Source: UBA1738 sp045655325 (GTDB lineage: Bacteria > Bacillota > Clostridia > UBA1381). From it: DNA of 64,000 nt. Both the position numbers and the translations under genes were made by a program. Every line of letters starts with the position of its first letter. Within the stretch, counting starts at the first letter, position 1. The stretch covers positions 1 to 64,000 of the forward strand of contig JAZOOY010000056.1 in assembly GCA_045655325.1 (NCBI GenBank), in the 5' to 3' direction. Of this stretch, positions 7,311-16,001 are shown one piece after another. The notes under the pieces are model-generated. The model had not been told where the DNA came from. It saw only the letters and a program-made list of their open reading frames with translations, and ran no database searches.

Positions 7311-8156
7311 TTATACTCCGCTATATGCTGAAAATCCACCGTCAATTGGAATAACAACACCGTTTACGAAACTTGCGGCATCTTTTGAAACCAAGAAAAG
7401 TAATGCACCAATTAATTCTTCAGGTTTTCCGAATCTGCCCATAGGAGTGCTTCCAAGAATCTTGTCTGTTCTTGGTGTCGGTTTTCCGTCTTCTGTGAAT
7501 AGTAGCTTTTCGTTTTGCTTTGTAACGAAAAATCCCGGGGCTATTGCGTTGCAACGAATGTTTGTTCTTGAGAAATGTACAGCTAGCCACTGAGTGAAGT
7601 TGGAAATTGCCGCCTTTGCACCTGAATATGCAGGGATTTTTGTAAGCGGTGTGTATGCATTCATGCTTGAAATATTTATGATGCTTGCGTCATCTTTTTC
7701 TAGCATATCCTGTGCAAAAACCTGTGTCGGAAGAAGTGTTCCAAGGAAGTTTAAGTTGAAAACAAACTCAACACCCTCTTTATCCAAATCGAAAAATGTT
7801 TTCATTTTGCCTACATCATCGCTATTAAAATATTCGTTATCTGTTGTCGCCTTCGGATTGTTACCACCTGCGCCGTTAATCAGGATATCGCAAGTTCCGA
7901 AGTCAGATAAGATAGCATCGTGTGCTGATTCAATGCTTGCCTTATCAAGAACGTTACATAAATATCCTTTTGCAATTCCGCCGTCTTTTGCGATTTTTTC
8001 TGCATTTTCCTTTGCAGCGGCTTCGTTTATGTCAAGAAGTGCAATTTTTGCACCTGTTTTTGATAAAGCTTCTGCAAACATTGAGCATAAAACCCCGCCT
8101 GCACCTGTTACAACAACAACTTTATCCTTTAAATCAATTTCAAATGGTAGATTCAT
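7311..8156 (-). CDS. SDR-family D-mannonate oxidoreductase (fructuronate reductase type)
   Basis: Probably interconverts fructuronate and D-mannonate with NAD(H), supplying the substrate of UxuA. The 281-aa Rossmann protein has a cofactor loop VTGAGGVLC near residue 16, NGAGG near 95, and the catalytic set S163/Y177/K181 (YSGAK). This SDR type replaces the unrelated long-chain UxuB of Escherichia coli in many Firmicutes. Its stop-start distance to uxuA is 4 bases, so co-translation is likely. The substrate is inferred from the operon. Confidence 0.88.
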   Translation of the reverse strand: MNLPFEIDLKDKVVVVTGAGGVLCSMFAEALSKTGAKIALLDINEAAAKENAEKIAKDGGIAKGYLCNVLDKASIESAHDAILSDFGTCDILINGAGGNNPKATTDNEYFNSDDVGKMKTFFDLDKEGVEFVFNLNFLGTLLPTQVFAQDMLEKDDASIINISSMNAYTPLTKIPAYSGAKAAISNFTQWLAVHFSRTNIRCNAIAPGFFVTKQNEKLLFTEDGKPTPRTDKILGSTPMGRFGKPEELIGALLFLVSKDAASFVNGVVIPIDGGFSAYSGV

Positions 8157-8160
8157 AGCC

Positions 8161-9198
8161 TTATCCTTTCATTTTATCAAGGGTTTCCCAAATTCCTGCG
8201 ATATACATAGCACCAAGTGCTCTGTCATAAAGACCGTAGCCAGGCTTTCCTGTTTCGCCCCAGATCATTCTGCCGTGGTCAGGACGGATATAGCCTGAAA
8301 AACCTGCATCGTGATATGCCTTTAAGATTTCCACAATATCCAAAGAACCACAGCTTGAGAAATGTCCGCTTTCTTCAAAAGAGCCATCTTCTAAAATCTT
8401 GATATTTCTTATGTGAGCAAAGTGGATTCTGCCCATACCTGCATACTTTTTAACCATAGCGGTATAGTCATTAAATGTGGCACAGCCAAGGCTTCCGCTA
8501 CAAAGTGTAAGACCGTGGTGTATATCGTCATAAAGGCTTAAAAATCTGTCTATATTCTTTTCGTTTGTGATAATTCTAGGAATTCCAAAAATGTTCCATG
8601 GTGGATCATCCGGATGAATCGCCATATTAACGTCACATTCCACAGCAACCGGCATAATTTCCTTTATAAAAAACTCAAGGTTCTTCCAAAGTCCCTCTTC
8701 TCCGATTTCCTGATACGCTTTTATTAAGTCAGAAACTTCATCAGGAGAATATGATGCATCCCAACCCGGAAGTGTAAGCTTTGTAGGGTCCATTTTATCA
8801 ACGTCTTCTTTGTGATAAACAAGGGAAGTTGATCCGTCTTCATTTACCCATTCAAGGTTTGATCTTGTCCAGTCAAAAACAGGCATAAAGTTATAGCAAA
8901 CACACTTAACACCCATTTTAGCAACACGTCTGATGTTTTCCTTAAACACCTCAATATATTCAAGGTATTTTCCGCGACCAAGTTTAATATCTTCGTGAAC
9001 AGGAATGGACTCAATAACCTCCATTGTAAGACCATTACTATTACAATCCTTTTTGATTTCTGCAATTTCGCCATCTTCCCATACCGTTCCAACAGGTCTG
9101 TAAACAGCCGTCGTTATGTCGGAAACACAAGGAATCTGTCTGATTTTTTGAAGTGTTACAGGGTCGTCTTTCCCGTACCATCTGAATGTAATTTTCAA
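8161..9198 (-). CDS. uxuA: Mannonate dehydratase
   Basis: Dehydrates D-mannonate to 2-keto-3-deoxygluconate with a divalent metal. The 345-aa TIM-barrel protein matches UxuA: MKITFRWYGKDDPVTLQKIRQIP at the N-terminus, YNFMPVFDWTR, AIHPDDPPW, CSGSLG and a C-terminal RPDHGRMIWGE. Translation appears to start at TTG, eight bases after AAGGAT; there is no ATG at the conserved start. It is first in the operon uxuA-SDR-eda-kdgK and divergent from an AraC regulator, the likely controller. Confidence 0.95.
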   Translation of the reverse strand: MKITFRWYGKDDPVTLQKIRQIPCVSDITTAVYRPVGTVWEDGEIAEIKKDCNSNGLTMEVIESIPVHEDIKLGRGKYLEYIEVFKENIRRVAKMGVKCVCYNFMPVFDWTRSNLEWVNEDGSTSLVYHKEDVDKMDPTKLTLPGWDASYSPDEVSDLIKAYQEIGEEGLWKNLEFFIKEIMPVAVECDVNMAIHPDDPPWNIFGIPRIITNEKNIDRFLSLYDDIHHGLTLCSGSLGCATFNDYTAMVKKYAGMGRIHFAHIRNIKILEDGSFEESGHFSSCGSLDIVEILKAYHDAGFSGYIRPDHGRMIWGETGKPGYGLYDRALGAMYIAGIWETLDKMKG

Positions 9199-9254
9199 CC
9201 TAGCTCATCCTTTCAGTAAAATATTTCAAGACAAGTATATCACAATATAGGAAC

Positions 9255-9269
9255 AATCACTTTGTGATT
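9255..9269. promoter_or_regulatory. Inverted repeat between uxuA and araC-type gene
   Basis: AATCAC-TTT-GTGATT inside the divergent promoter region, 57 bp from the uxuA start. It is placed to act as an operator for the hexuronate genes. Confidence 0.45.
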
Positions 9270-9343
9270 ATTGTTAAAAACACAATAAACATTGCAAATA
9301 TTGTTATAATATGATATACTTGATATCGAAAAGAGGTTACACT

Positions 9344-10174
9344 ATGGATATTATTAAAGATCACGTATATATCAGCGAATATTTTTCTTACGAGCATCGT
9401 ACAGATGTAATTCCAAAACGGTCAGAGTTTGTGCTTCATAACCATAACGATTTATATGAAATTATACTTTTTATAAATGGAAATGTGGCGTTCAAAGCAG
9501 AGGGAAGTACATACCCGTTACAAAAATACGATATGGTCATCACCCATTGCGACGAAATGCATATGATGTGTCATATGCCACCGTTAGCACTGTATGAGCG
9601 TGTGGTTATCCATATTAAAAAAAGTTTTTTTGCCCAGAACGACTGTAATGAGTTTTTAGATTTTTTCACAAAACGATCTCTTGGTGTCAATAATCTGATT
9701 CCTTCCGAATTAGTGAAAAAAGAGAATATTCCAAGTTTGGTTGAGGCTTTTGACAGACATCTTGATTCGGACAAGAAGATGCCGGACATTGTTGCAAAAT
9801 CAAAAATCATTGAAATGCTGTACCGCATTAGCAGGATTACAGTAGAAAAAGAACAGGATAATCCGGAAGATGAAAAGCTGAAAGCCGTAATCGCATATAT
9901 AAATGATAATATTGCAGCAGAGCTGTCCCTTGATGATATTGCAGAACACGTATTCATAAGCAAATACCATCTTTGCCATACTTTCAAAAAATACAGCGGT
10001 CTTACGATAAATCAATATATCAATCATAAGCGAATTTTACTTGCCAGATCACTTGCATTAAAAGGCTGGACCCTTCTTGATGCTGCAACAGAAGCAGGAT
10101 TCGGCAATTATTCAAATTTTTACAAAACATATGTAAAACTAACAGGTCGCTCACCACGACAGGATATGAAATAA
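9344..10174 (+). CDS. AraC-family regulator, probable hexuronate operon controller
   Basis: 276 aa with an N-terminal cupin-like sensor (HNHNDLYEIILFINGNVAFKAEG around residues 30-55) and a C-terminal pair of helix-turn-helix units (about 180-276: LSLDDIAEHVFISKYHLCHTFKKYSG and LLDAATEAGFGNYSNFYKTYVK). The start is the ATG after AGAGG; an upstream in-frame ATG lacks a site. It is divergent from uxuA, with a hairpin operator between them. Activation by a hexuronate intermediate is inferred from position only. Confidence 0.88.
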   Translation: MDIIKDHVYISEYFSYEHRTDVIPKRSEFVLHNHNDLYEIILFINGNVAFKAEGSTYPLQKYDMVITHCDEMHMMCHMPPLALYERVVIHIKKSFFAQNDCNEFLDFFTKRSLGVNNLIPSELVKKENIPSLVEAFDRHLDSDKKMPDIVAKSKIIEMLYRISRITVEKEQDNPEDEKLKAVIAYINDNIAAELSLDDIAEHVFISKYHLCHTFKKYSGLTINQYINHKRILLARSLALKGWTLLDAATEAGFGNYSNFYKTYVKLTGRSPRQDMK

Positions 10175-10239
10175 TCCAACCCTACAACACAATCACATAT
10201 TGCTACCCGCTACCCCAAAACCTTGTTATTCTCACAACA

Positions 10240-10270
10240 AAAAAGCAGAAACTTTTGTTTCTGCTTTTTT
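10240..10270. terminator. Bidirectional terminator between two AraC genes
   Basis: AAAGCAGAAAC-TTTT-GTTTCTGCTTT, an 11-bp stem with A-run on the left and T-run on the right, between convergent genes. Confidence 0.9.
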
Positions 10271-10301
10271 ATATCATATTTTTAAAACTCCAATCTCTTA
10301 C

Positions 10302-11147
10302 TCATATTTCCAAAATATTCTCTTTTAACTCTGTCATATGTTTTACATTTACACTATCGGAAGGGCACCTGCCGAAATGGTTTTTATATGCCCTGAAAAA
10401 TGCGGAATAGTCAGAAAACCCACACTTTAAGCAAACATCTGTGGCCTTTTTCCCTGCATAAATTTCTCTTTGTGCAACTGCCAGACGCTTTGCTGTTATA
10501 TATTTTTTCGGTGTTATTTTAAGATACTTTTGGAAAAGGTGATGCAGATGGCTTTTTGTTATGTAAAGCTCATTGCATATCTCCTCTATCCCACTCAAAG
10601 TCAAAAGATTTTCATCTATATACGAAATTGCACAGCTTACAATCGGGTTGGTATGCTCATACATCTTTTGCCCTTTGGAACTCACTTCTATTATGATATT
10701 GTAAAATATCTCTTCAATCAGATTTTTCATCATTCTGTCAAGATTCTCTCCTGTCAGGGTTTCGGCATAAAAGTCCATCTTTCCAAAAAGATTTATTACA
10801 TTTGTGTTTTCGCTGAAATCAATTACATTTATATCGGCAGGAATTTTTTTGTAAATGTTGAACGGTAATTTTTTTTCATCATACAAAATATTATATCTCT
10901 CATATTCTTGCGGTCCGTCAATACTGATATAGTGCCAATCGGTTGGTCGCGAAATGACAAGGCTGTTTTTCTTAAGCTTATATTTTTTGCTTCCTACCAC
11001 GTATGAAATATTTCCCGATTTAAAGAAAATCATTTCGGTAACATCGTGGAAATGGAAATTATAATCCCATGACGTATTATTAGCTCTTGTAATGTGATTA
11101 TAAAACACATTATCACTATAAAATCCTGAATGCATTGTAGTTCCCAT
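10302..11147 (-). CDS. AraC-family regulator, probable amino-sugar locus controller
   Basis: 281 aa with an N-terminal cupin-like part (NFHFHDVTEMIFFKSGNISYVVG) and C-terminal double helix-turn-helix (LTLSGIEEICNELYITKSHLHHLFQKY; ATDVCLKCGFSDYSAFFRAYKNHFG). The ATG nine bases after GGAGGG was chosen over an upstream in-frame ATG that would add 24 residues. It is divergent from the oxidoreductase/nag genes. Two direct TTTTGCAAT repeats 22 bp apart sit between them and fit AraC-type half sites two helical turns apart. Confidence 0.87.
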   Translation of the reverse strand: MGTTMHSGFYSDNVFYNHITRANNTSWDYNFHFHDVTEMIFFKSGNISYVVGSKKYKLKKNSLVISRPTDWHYISIDGPQEYERYNILYDEKKLPFNIYKKIPADINVIDFSENTNVINLFGKMDFYAETLTGENLDRMMKNLIEEIFYNIIIEVSSKGQKMYEHTNPIVSCAISYIDENLLTLSGIEEICNELYITKSHLHHLFQKYLKITPKKYITAKRLAVAQREIYAGKKATDVCLKCGFSDYSAFFRAYKNHFGRCPSDSVNVKHMTELKENILEI

Positions 11148-11189
11148 ATCAAGCCCTCCGTTTCCACCATTATAACATAAAAGTACATT

Positions 11190-11221
11190 TTTTGCAATAT
11201 ATTTATCCATATTTTGCAATT
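11190..11221. promoter_or_regulatory. Direct repeats, candidate AraC binding sites
   Basis: TTTTGCAATA at 11190 and TTTTGCAATT at 11212, spaced 22 bp (two turns), in the divergent region between the AraC gene and the first oxidoreductase gene. Confidence 0.5.
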
Positions 11222-11282
11222 TTATAAACTGTTAAATTGTGTTATTATATGGTTGTAAAATATTTTTTTGGAGGATAAGACT

Positions 11283-12353
11283 ATGAAAAAACTTAGAGTT
11301 GCAATTATCGGTCAGGGCCGAAGCGGACGTGATATTCACGGCAAATATTTCAAGAGCGATGCTAACACTAATTTCGAAGTAGCTTACGTTGTTGAAGCTG
11401 ACGAATTCAGAAGAAATGCAGCGCTTTCAGAATACCCTGGTTGCAAAGTATTTACCAGCTATCAGGAACTTTTCAATGTGAAAGACATTGATCTTGTGGT
11501 AAATGCATCATTTTCTGAAATGCACTATAGCATAACCAAGGATTTGCTTTTGCATAAGTTTAATGTTCTTTGCGAAAAACCAATGGCAAGAACATATTTT
11601 GAATGCACAGACCTTATAAAAACCGCAAAAGATATGGACGTTACTCTTGCAGTATTCCAGCAGTCATTCTTTGCACCACATTATGTACACGCAAAGGAAA
11701 TTGTAGAAAGCGGAAAGCTTGGCGATATTATGCAGGTAAGTATCAGATACAATAACTTCGCAAGACGTTGGGACTGGCAGACTCTTCACAAAAAGGTTGC
11801 AGGTGGTCTTTACAATACAGGCCCACACCCTGTTGGCTTAGCACTTGGATTCTTGGATTTTGACGCCAATGCAACTGTAGCATTTTCAAAGCTTGGCAGA
11901 GCAATGACAAGCGGTGACTCTGACGACTTTGCAAAGATTATCTTTACAGCTCCAAATAAACCTATTGTCGATCTTGAGGTTTCATCAAACGATGCATACA
12001 GTCCGTTTTTCATTAAACTTCAAGGTACTCGCGGAACATATAGTGTAACTTTGACAGATTACAAGATGAAATATATTGTCGATGGCGAAAACGAGCCAAA
12101 ACCTGTAATTGAAGAATCTCTTAAGAATCCTGAAGGCTTCCCTATGTACTGCAAGGAAACTCTTATCGCACACGAAGAAGAGGGCAAGCTTGAAGGTTCT
12201 GTGTTTGAGATAGGTTCAGAACTGTTTTACGATATGCTTTATAACAAGCTTACAAAGGGCACTCCGCTTAAGGTAACCCCTGATCACGCTGCAAAGATTA
12301 TCAACGTAATTGAAACAGTTCACGCACAGAATCCATCACCTGTACTATTTTAA
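11283..12353 (+). CDS. Gfo/Idh/MocA-family oxidoreductase 1
   Basis: NAD(P)-dependent sugar or polyol dehydrogenase-type protein of 356 aa. An N-terminal Rossmann fold starts RVAIIGQGRSGRDIH; the family EKPMA motif is near residue 105 (NVLCEKPMART), and a C-terminal alpha/beta domain contains the GGLYNTGPHPV stretch where the catalytic His/Asp usually sit. The start follows GGAGG by eight bases. It is the first gene of a six-gene plus-strand run. The substrate is unknown; oxidation of a sugar or glycoside C3 hydroxyl is one known role of the family. Confidence 0.87.
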   Translation: MKKLRVAIIGQGRSGRDIHGKYFKSDANTNFEVAYVVEADEFRRNAALSEYPGCKVFTSYQELFNVKDIDLVVNASFSEMHYSITKDLLLHKFNVLCEKPMARTYFECTDLIKTAKDMDVTLAVFQQSFFAPHYVHAKEIVESGKLGDIMQVSIRYNNFARRWDWQTLHKKVAGGLYNTGPHPVGLALGFLDFDANATVAFSKLGRAMTSGDSDDFAKIIFTAPNKPIVDLEVSSNDAYSPFFIKLQGTRGTYSVTLTDYKMKYIVDGENEPKPVIEESLKNPEGFPMYCKETLIAHEEEGKLEGSVFEIGSELFYDMLYNKLTKGTPLKVTPDHAAKIINVIETVHAQNPSPVLF

Positions 12354-12364
12354 GGAGAAATAAA

Positions 12365-13237
12365 ATGTATAAAATTGCTATTTTAGGTTGTGAAAATTCC
12401 CATGCCGATGCCTTTGTTGATTATGCTTTAAACAGCGGAAAGATAAGCGATGTTGAAATCGTTGGCGTATATAGTGACGAAGAAGCTGCAAATGAACGTC
12501 TTCGTGAAAAATTTGGTGTTTATACAGCCAAAAGCTATGACGAGTTTGTGGGCAAAATTGACGGTCTTATGATAACTGCACGCCATGGTGATAATCACTA
12601 TAAATACGCTAAACCTTACATAGAATCAGGCATTCCAATGTTTATCGATAAGCCTGTAACAATAAGTGAAGAAGATGCCGTAGAATTTATGAAAGAGCTT
12701 AAGGCAAATAACGTACGTGTAACAGGCGGTTCTTGCTGCGTTTATGATTCTTTGGTTCAGCATTTGAAATCTGCCATCGAATGTGGAAGATACGGAAAGG
12801 CTTATGGCGGGTTCCTTCGTGCACCGCTTGGTGCAAACGAAAAATACGGTGGATTTTTCTTCTATTCTCAGCACTTGGTTCAGGTTATGTGCGAAATTTT
12901 CGGATACTATCCTGAGTCTGTGAAAATGTATGAAAAGAACGAAGTTCTGACCTATGTTGCACGATATAAGGATTATGACATAGTCGGTGAATTCATAGAC
13001 GGAAACTTCACATATTATGTGAGTGCAAGCCTTGAAAAGGATATTATCGGCGATACATTTTTAGTTGATGCAAGTTGTTTTGCAGTTGAATTTGAAGAGT
13101 TTTACAAGCTTTTAAAAGGCGAAGCACAAAGACAAAGCTACGAAGAATTTATAGCACCTATTTTCATTCTAAATGCTATGCAACGTTCTATTGAGAGCGG
13201 TAAAGAAGAAAAAATCAACAAAATAGAGGAAATATAA
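12365..13237 (+). CDS. Gfo/Idh/MocA-family oxidoreductase 2
   Basis: 290 aa, shorter than the family norm of 330-360. Rossmann start YKIAILGCENSHADAF; MFIDKPVTISEEDA corresponds to the EKP motif with D in place of E. The C-terminal domain is reduced. It follows the first oxidoreductase by 11 bases with an AAGGAG site. The unusual GCENSHA cofactor loop and short C-terminus suggest a specialised subfamily; substrate unknown. Confidence 0.82.
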   Translation: MYKIAILGCENSHADAFVDYALNSGKISDVEIVGVYSDEEAANERLREKFGVYTAKSYDEFVGKIDGLMITARHGDNHYKYAKPYIESGIPMFIDKPVTISEEDAVEFMKELKANNVRVTGGSCCVYDSLVQHLKSAIECGRYGKAYGGFLRAPLGANEKYGGFFFYSQHLVQVMCEIFGYYPESVKMYEKNEVLTYVARYKDYDIVGEFIDGNFTYYVSASLEKDIIGDTFLVDASCFAVEFEEFYKLLKGEAQRQSYEEFIAPIFILNAMQRSIESGKEEKINKIEEI

Positions 13238-13238
13238 A

Positions 13239-14081
13239 ATGGCAAACTTAAAGCTTTCTGCATTTGCAGATGAGTATTCACCGGATTTTGATAAACAGCT
13301 TGAATACTTAAAGGAAAATAATATTGAATATATTGAGCTCCGTTTTTTGGACGGCAAAAATATTGCGGATTTATGCGAAGATGAGGTTTTAACTGTAAAA
13401 AGTAAGCTTGACGAAGCAAATATCAAGGTTTCATCCCTTGGCTCACCTCTCGGAAAAATTAATCTCTGTGATGATTTTTCGGAACATCTTGAAAAATGCG
13501 AGAATGTTTTTAAGACTGCAAAAATTTTAGGTGTTAAAAATATTCGTATTTTCAGTTTCTACCTTCCTGACGGAAAAACACGTGAAGACTGCCGCAGCGA
13601 TGTTCTTTCAAGACTTGAACAAATGCTTACTCTTGCTGAAAAATACGATGTTACTCTTTGCCACGAAAACGAGGCAAAAATCTATGGCGAATCACCTGAA
13701 TATTGCCTTGATATTCTTTCATATTTTGGTGGCAGATTAAAGTGCGTATTCGATATGGGTAACTTCGTTTTGGACGGATACAAGCCATTCCCTGATGGGT
13801 ATGAAATGCTTAAAGATTACATAGAGTATTTCCACATCAAGGATTCCTTGTATCAAGGTGCAATCGTGCCGCCGGGTTGTGGTGAGGCATCTATTCCTGA
13901 AATTTTTGAAAGAGTAAAAAAGGACTTTGAAAAAGATGTTTTAGTCACTCTTGAACCACACCTTGAAACCTTTAGTGGCCTGAATCAGCTTGTAGGCAAA
14001 AATTTCGAAAATCCATACAAATTTGAAAGTCCTGAAGCTGCATTTGATGAGGCAGTTCATAGAATTAAGGAGATTTTATAA
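13239..14081 (+). CDS. Sugar phosphate isomerase/epimerase (AP-endonuclease-2 fold TIM barrel)
   Basis: 280-aa TIM barrel of the xylose isomerase-like superfamily. Metal-binding pattern: IEYIELRFLDG at strand 2, LCHENEAKIYG (Glu ligand) mid-protein, KCVFDMGNFV (Asp), YFHIKDS (His, Asp) and VTLEPHL (Glu) near the end. It is placed one base after the second oxidoreductase stop and overlaps the deaminase start. Such proteins commonly accompany Gfo/Idh oxidoreductases in sugar or inositol catabolism; the reaction here is unknown. Confidence 0.83.
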   Translation: MANLKLSAFADEYSPDFDKQLEYLKENNIEYIELRFLDGKNIADLCEDEVLTVKSKLDEANIKVSSLGSPLGKINLCDDFSEHLEKCENVFKTAKILGVKNIRIFSFYLPDGKTREDCRSDVLSRLEQMLTLAEKYDVTLCHENEAKIYGESPEYCLDILSYFGGRLKCVFDMGNFVLDGYKPFPDGYEMLKDYIEYFHIKDSLYQGAIVPPGCGEASIPEIFERVKKDFEKDVLVTLEPHLETFSGLNQLVGKNFENPYKFESPEAAFDEAVHRIKEIL

Positions 14082-14842
14082 TGAACGAATTTAAAGTAGA
14101 TAAATTAAAATTAAAGGTGATGCCTAACCGCGACGAAATGGGCAAGGTTGCCGCAGGTGACATTTATGAAAAAATCAATGAGCTACTTTCAGAAAAAGAT
14201 GAAATCAATATGATTTTTGCAGCAGCGCCATCTCAAAACGATGTACTTGCACACCTTATAGAATATACCGATATTCCATGGAACAGAATTAACGCTTATC
14301 ATATGGACGAGTACATCGGTCTTTCAGAAGAAGATAAGGACAAGAGCTTTAGCTGTTACCTTACTGAACACATTTTTGGGAAAGTACCATTTAAAAGCGT
14401 TAACCTTATCAACTCTACTGCAACCGATGCAGAAGCAGAGTGCAAACGCTATGCCGATCTTTTAAAGGCAAATCCAACGGACATTGTTGTTATGGGCATA
14501 GGCGAAAACGGACACATCGCTTTTAACGATCCTTGGGTTGCAAAATTTGATGACGAAGAAATAGTCAAAGTGGTTCCACTTGATGACGTTTGCCGTCAGC
14601 AACAGGTAAATGACGGATGTTTTCCATCAGTTGACAGAGTACCAAAACAGGCTATGACACTAACCTGCCCTACTCTTACAAATCCAAAATATCAGTTCTG
14701 TGTTGTTCCAGCAAAAACAAAGGCACAAGCAGTAAAAAGAACATTATGCGATGACATTTCTGAAGAATGTCCTGCTACTATTCTGAGAAAATGTGACGGT
14801 GCAACTCTATACCTTGACGCCGACAGTAGTGAGCTATTATGA
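14081..14842 (+). CDS. Divergent glucosamine-6-phosphate deaminase-like protein (NagB family)
   Basis: 253 aa, NagB fold. AYHMDEYIGL and GIGENGHIAFNDP carry the Asp/His/Glu catalytic pattern. However the N-terminal phosphate/sugar loop that reads TGSTP in classical NagB is AAAPSQND here, and a VCRQQQVNDGCFPS block replaces the classical lid. This matches a NagB-like branch I recall from loci with Gfo/Idh oxidoreductases. Deamination-isomerisation of an amino sugar is likely, but the exact substrate may differ from GlcN6P. It overlaps nagA by four bases. Confidence 0.85.
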   Translation: MNEFKVDKLKLKVMPNRDEMGKVAAGDIYEKINELLSEKDEINMIFAAAPSQNDVLAHLIEYTDIPWNRINAYHMDEYIGLSEEDKDKSFSCYLTEHIFGKVPFKSVNLINSTATDAEAECKRYADLLKANPTDIVVMGIGENGHIAFNDPWVAKFDDEEIVKVVPLDDVCRQQQVNDGCFPSVDRVPKQAMTLTCPTLTNPKYQFCVVPAKTKAQAVKRTLCDDISEECPATILRKCDGATLYLDADSSELL

Positions 14843-15981
14843 AAAGAATCAAATCTGATAAAATAATCTTAAAAGACAATATATTTTCAGGATATGTGTA
14901 TTTTGATGGCGGTAAAATCTTTGATGTTACCGACGCCGAATTACCATATGATACTGAATATGATTTCACAGGAAAATACGTTTCTCCTGGATTTATTGAT
15001 ATTCACACTCATGGTGGCGGTGGTTTTTCCTTTGACGGAACGGTTGACGACGTTGTTGCTGCCGCAGATTTTCATTTAGAACATGGAACAACAACAATCT
15101 TCCCTACTGTTTCTGCCGCTCCAATTAACGTAATGGAAAATGCGACACGAAACATAAAGGACGCAATTTTAAGTAAAAAATCCAAGGCAAACATAATGGG
15201 TGCGCACCTTGAGGGCCCGTATCTTTCTCCAAAACAGTGCGGTGCACAATACCCTGATTTTATTAAAAGTCCTGATAAGTCAGAGTATGTTCCGTTCATA
15301 GAAAAATACGGCGATTATGTCGCACGTTGGAGTTATGCACCTGAAAATGATGCAGGCGGTGAATTTTGCAAATATATCACATCAAATGGTATAATTGCAT
15401 CAGCAGGCCATACAGATGCCATCTATGACGATATGAAATTTGCAAAGGAAAGCGGTTGCAATCTTGTAACCCACCTTTTCTCCTGCACATCTACAATCAC
15501 CCGTGATCACGGATTCCGCAGACTGGGCGTTATTGAAACCGCATTTTTAGATGACGATATGTTTGTGGAAATTATTGCAGACGGAAAACATCTTCCGCCT
15601 GAACTTATCCGCTTGATCCTGAAAATCAAAGGCACAGACAAGGTTGCTCTGATAACCGACAGTCTTTCCCTTGCAGGCACAAGTGCAAAGGAAGGAATAA
15701 TGGGAGCTACGGAATATGTAATAGAAGATGGCGTTTGTAAGCTAAAAGACCGAAGCGCTTTTGCAGGCAGTGTTGCAACCAGCGACAGACTTATAAGAGT
15801 TATTGTAAATGATGTTGGCGCAAGCTTAACCAGCGCAGTAAAAATGATAACTGCTGTTCCTGCAAAGATTATGAACCTGGATAAAGGCGAGCTTTTAAGC
15901 GGCAAAGACGCAGATATTGTAATATTTGATAATGACATCAATATAGAAAGCGTTTTTGTCATGGGAAATAAAGTAAAATAA
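14839..15981 (+). CDS. nagA: N-acetylglucosamine-6-phosphate deacetylase
   Basis: Amidohydrolase of 380 aa that removes acetate from GlcNAc6P or a related amide. Metal-binding and catalytic motifs: DIHTHGGGGFSFDGT near residue 54, HLEGPYLSP near 122, ASAGHTDA, LVTHLFSCT and LITDSLSLAGT (catalytic Asp). Start ATG overlaps the end of the nagB-like gene (ATGA), so the two are translationally coupled. In the operon it would act just before the deaminase. Confidence 0.92.
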   Translation: MKRIKSDKIILKDNIFSGYVYFDGGKIFDVTDAELPYDTEYDFTGKYVSPGFIDIHTHGGGGFSFDGTVDDVVAAADFHLEHGTTTIFPTVSAAPINVMENATRNIKDAILSKKSKANIMGAHLEGPYLSPKQCGAQYPDFIKSPDKSEYVPFIEKYGDYVARWSYAPENDAGGEFCKYITSNGIIASAGHTDAIYDDMKFAKESGCNLVTHLFSCTSTITRDHGFRRLGVIETAFLDDDMFVEIIADGKHLPPELIRLILKIKGTDKVALITDSLSLAGTSAKEGIMGATEYVIEDGVCKLKDRSAFAGSVATSDRLIRVIVNDVGASLTSAVKMITAVPAKIMNLDKGELLSGKDADIVIFDNDINIESVFVMGNKVK

Positions 15982-16001
15982 AAAAATAATGAGAGGTTAT
16001 T

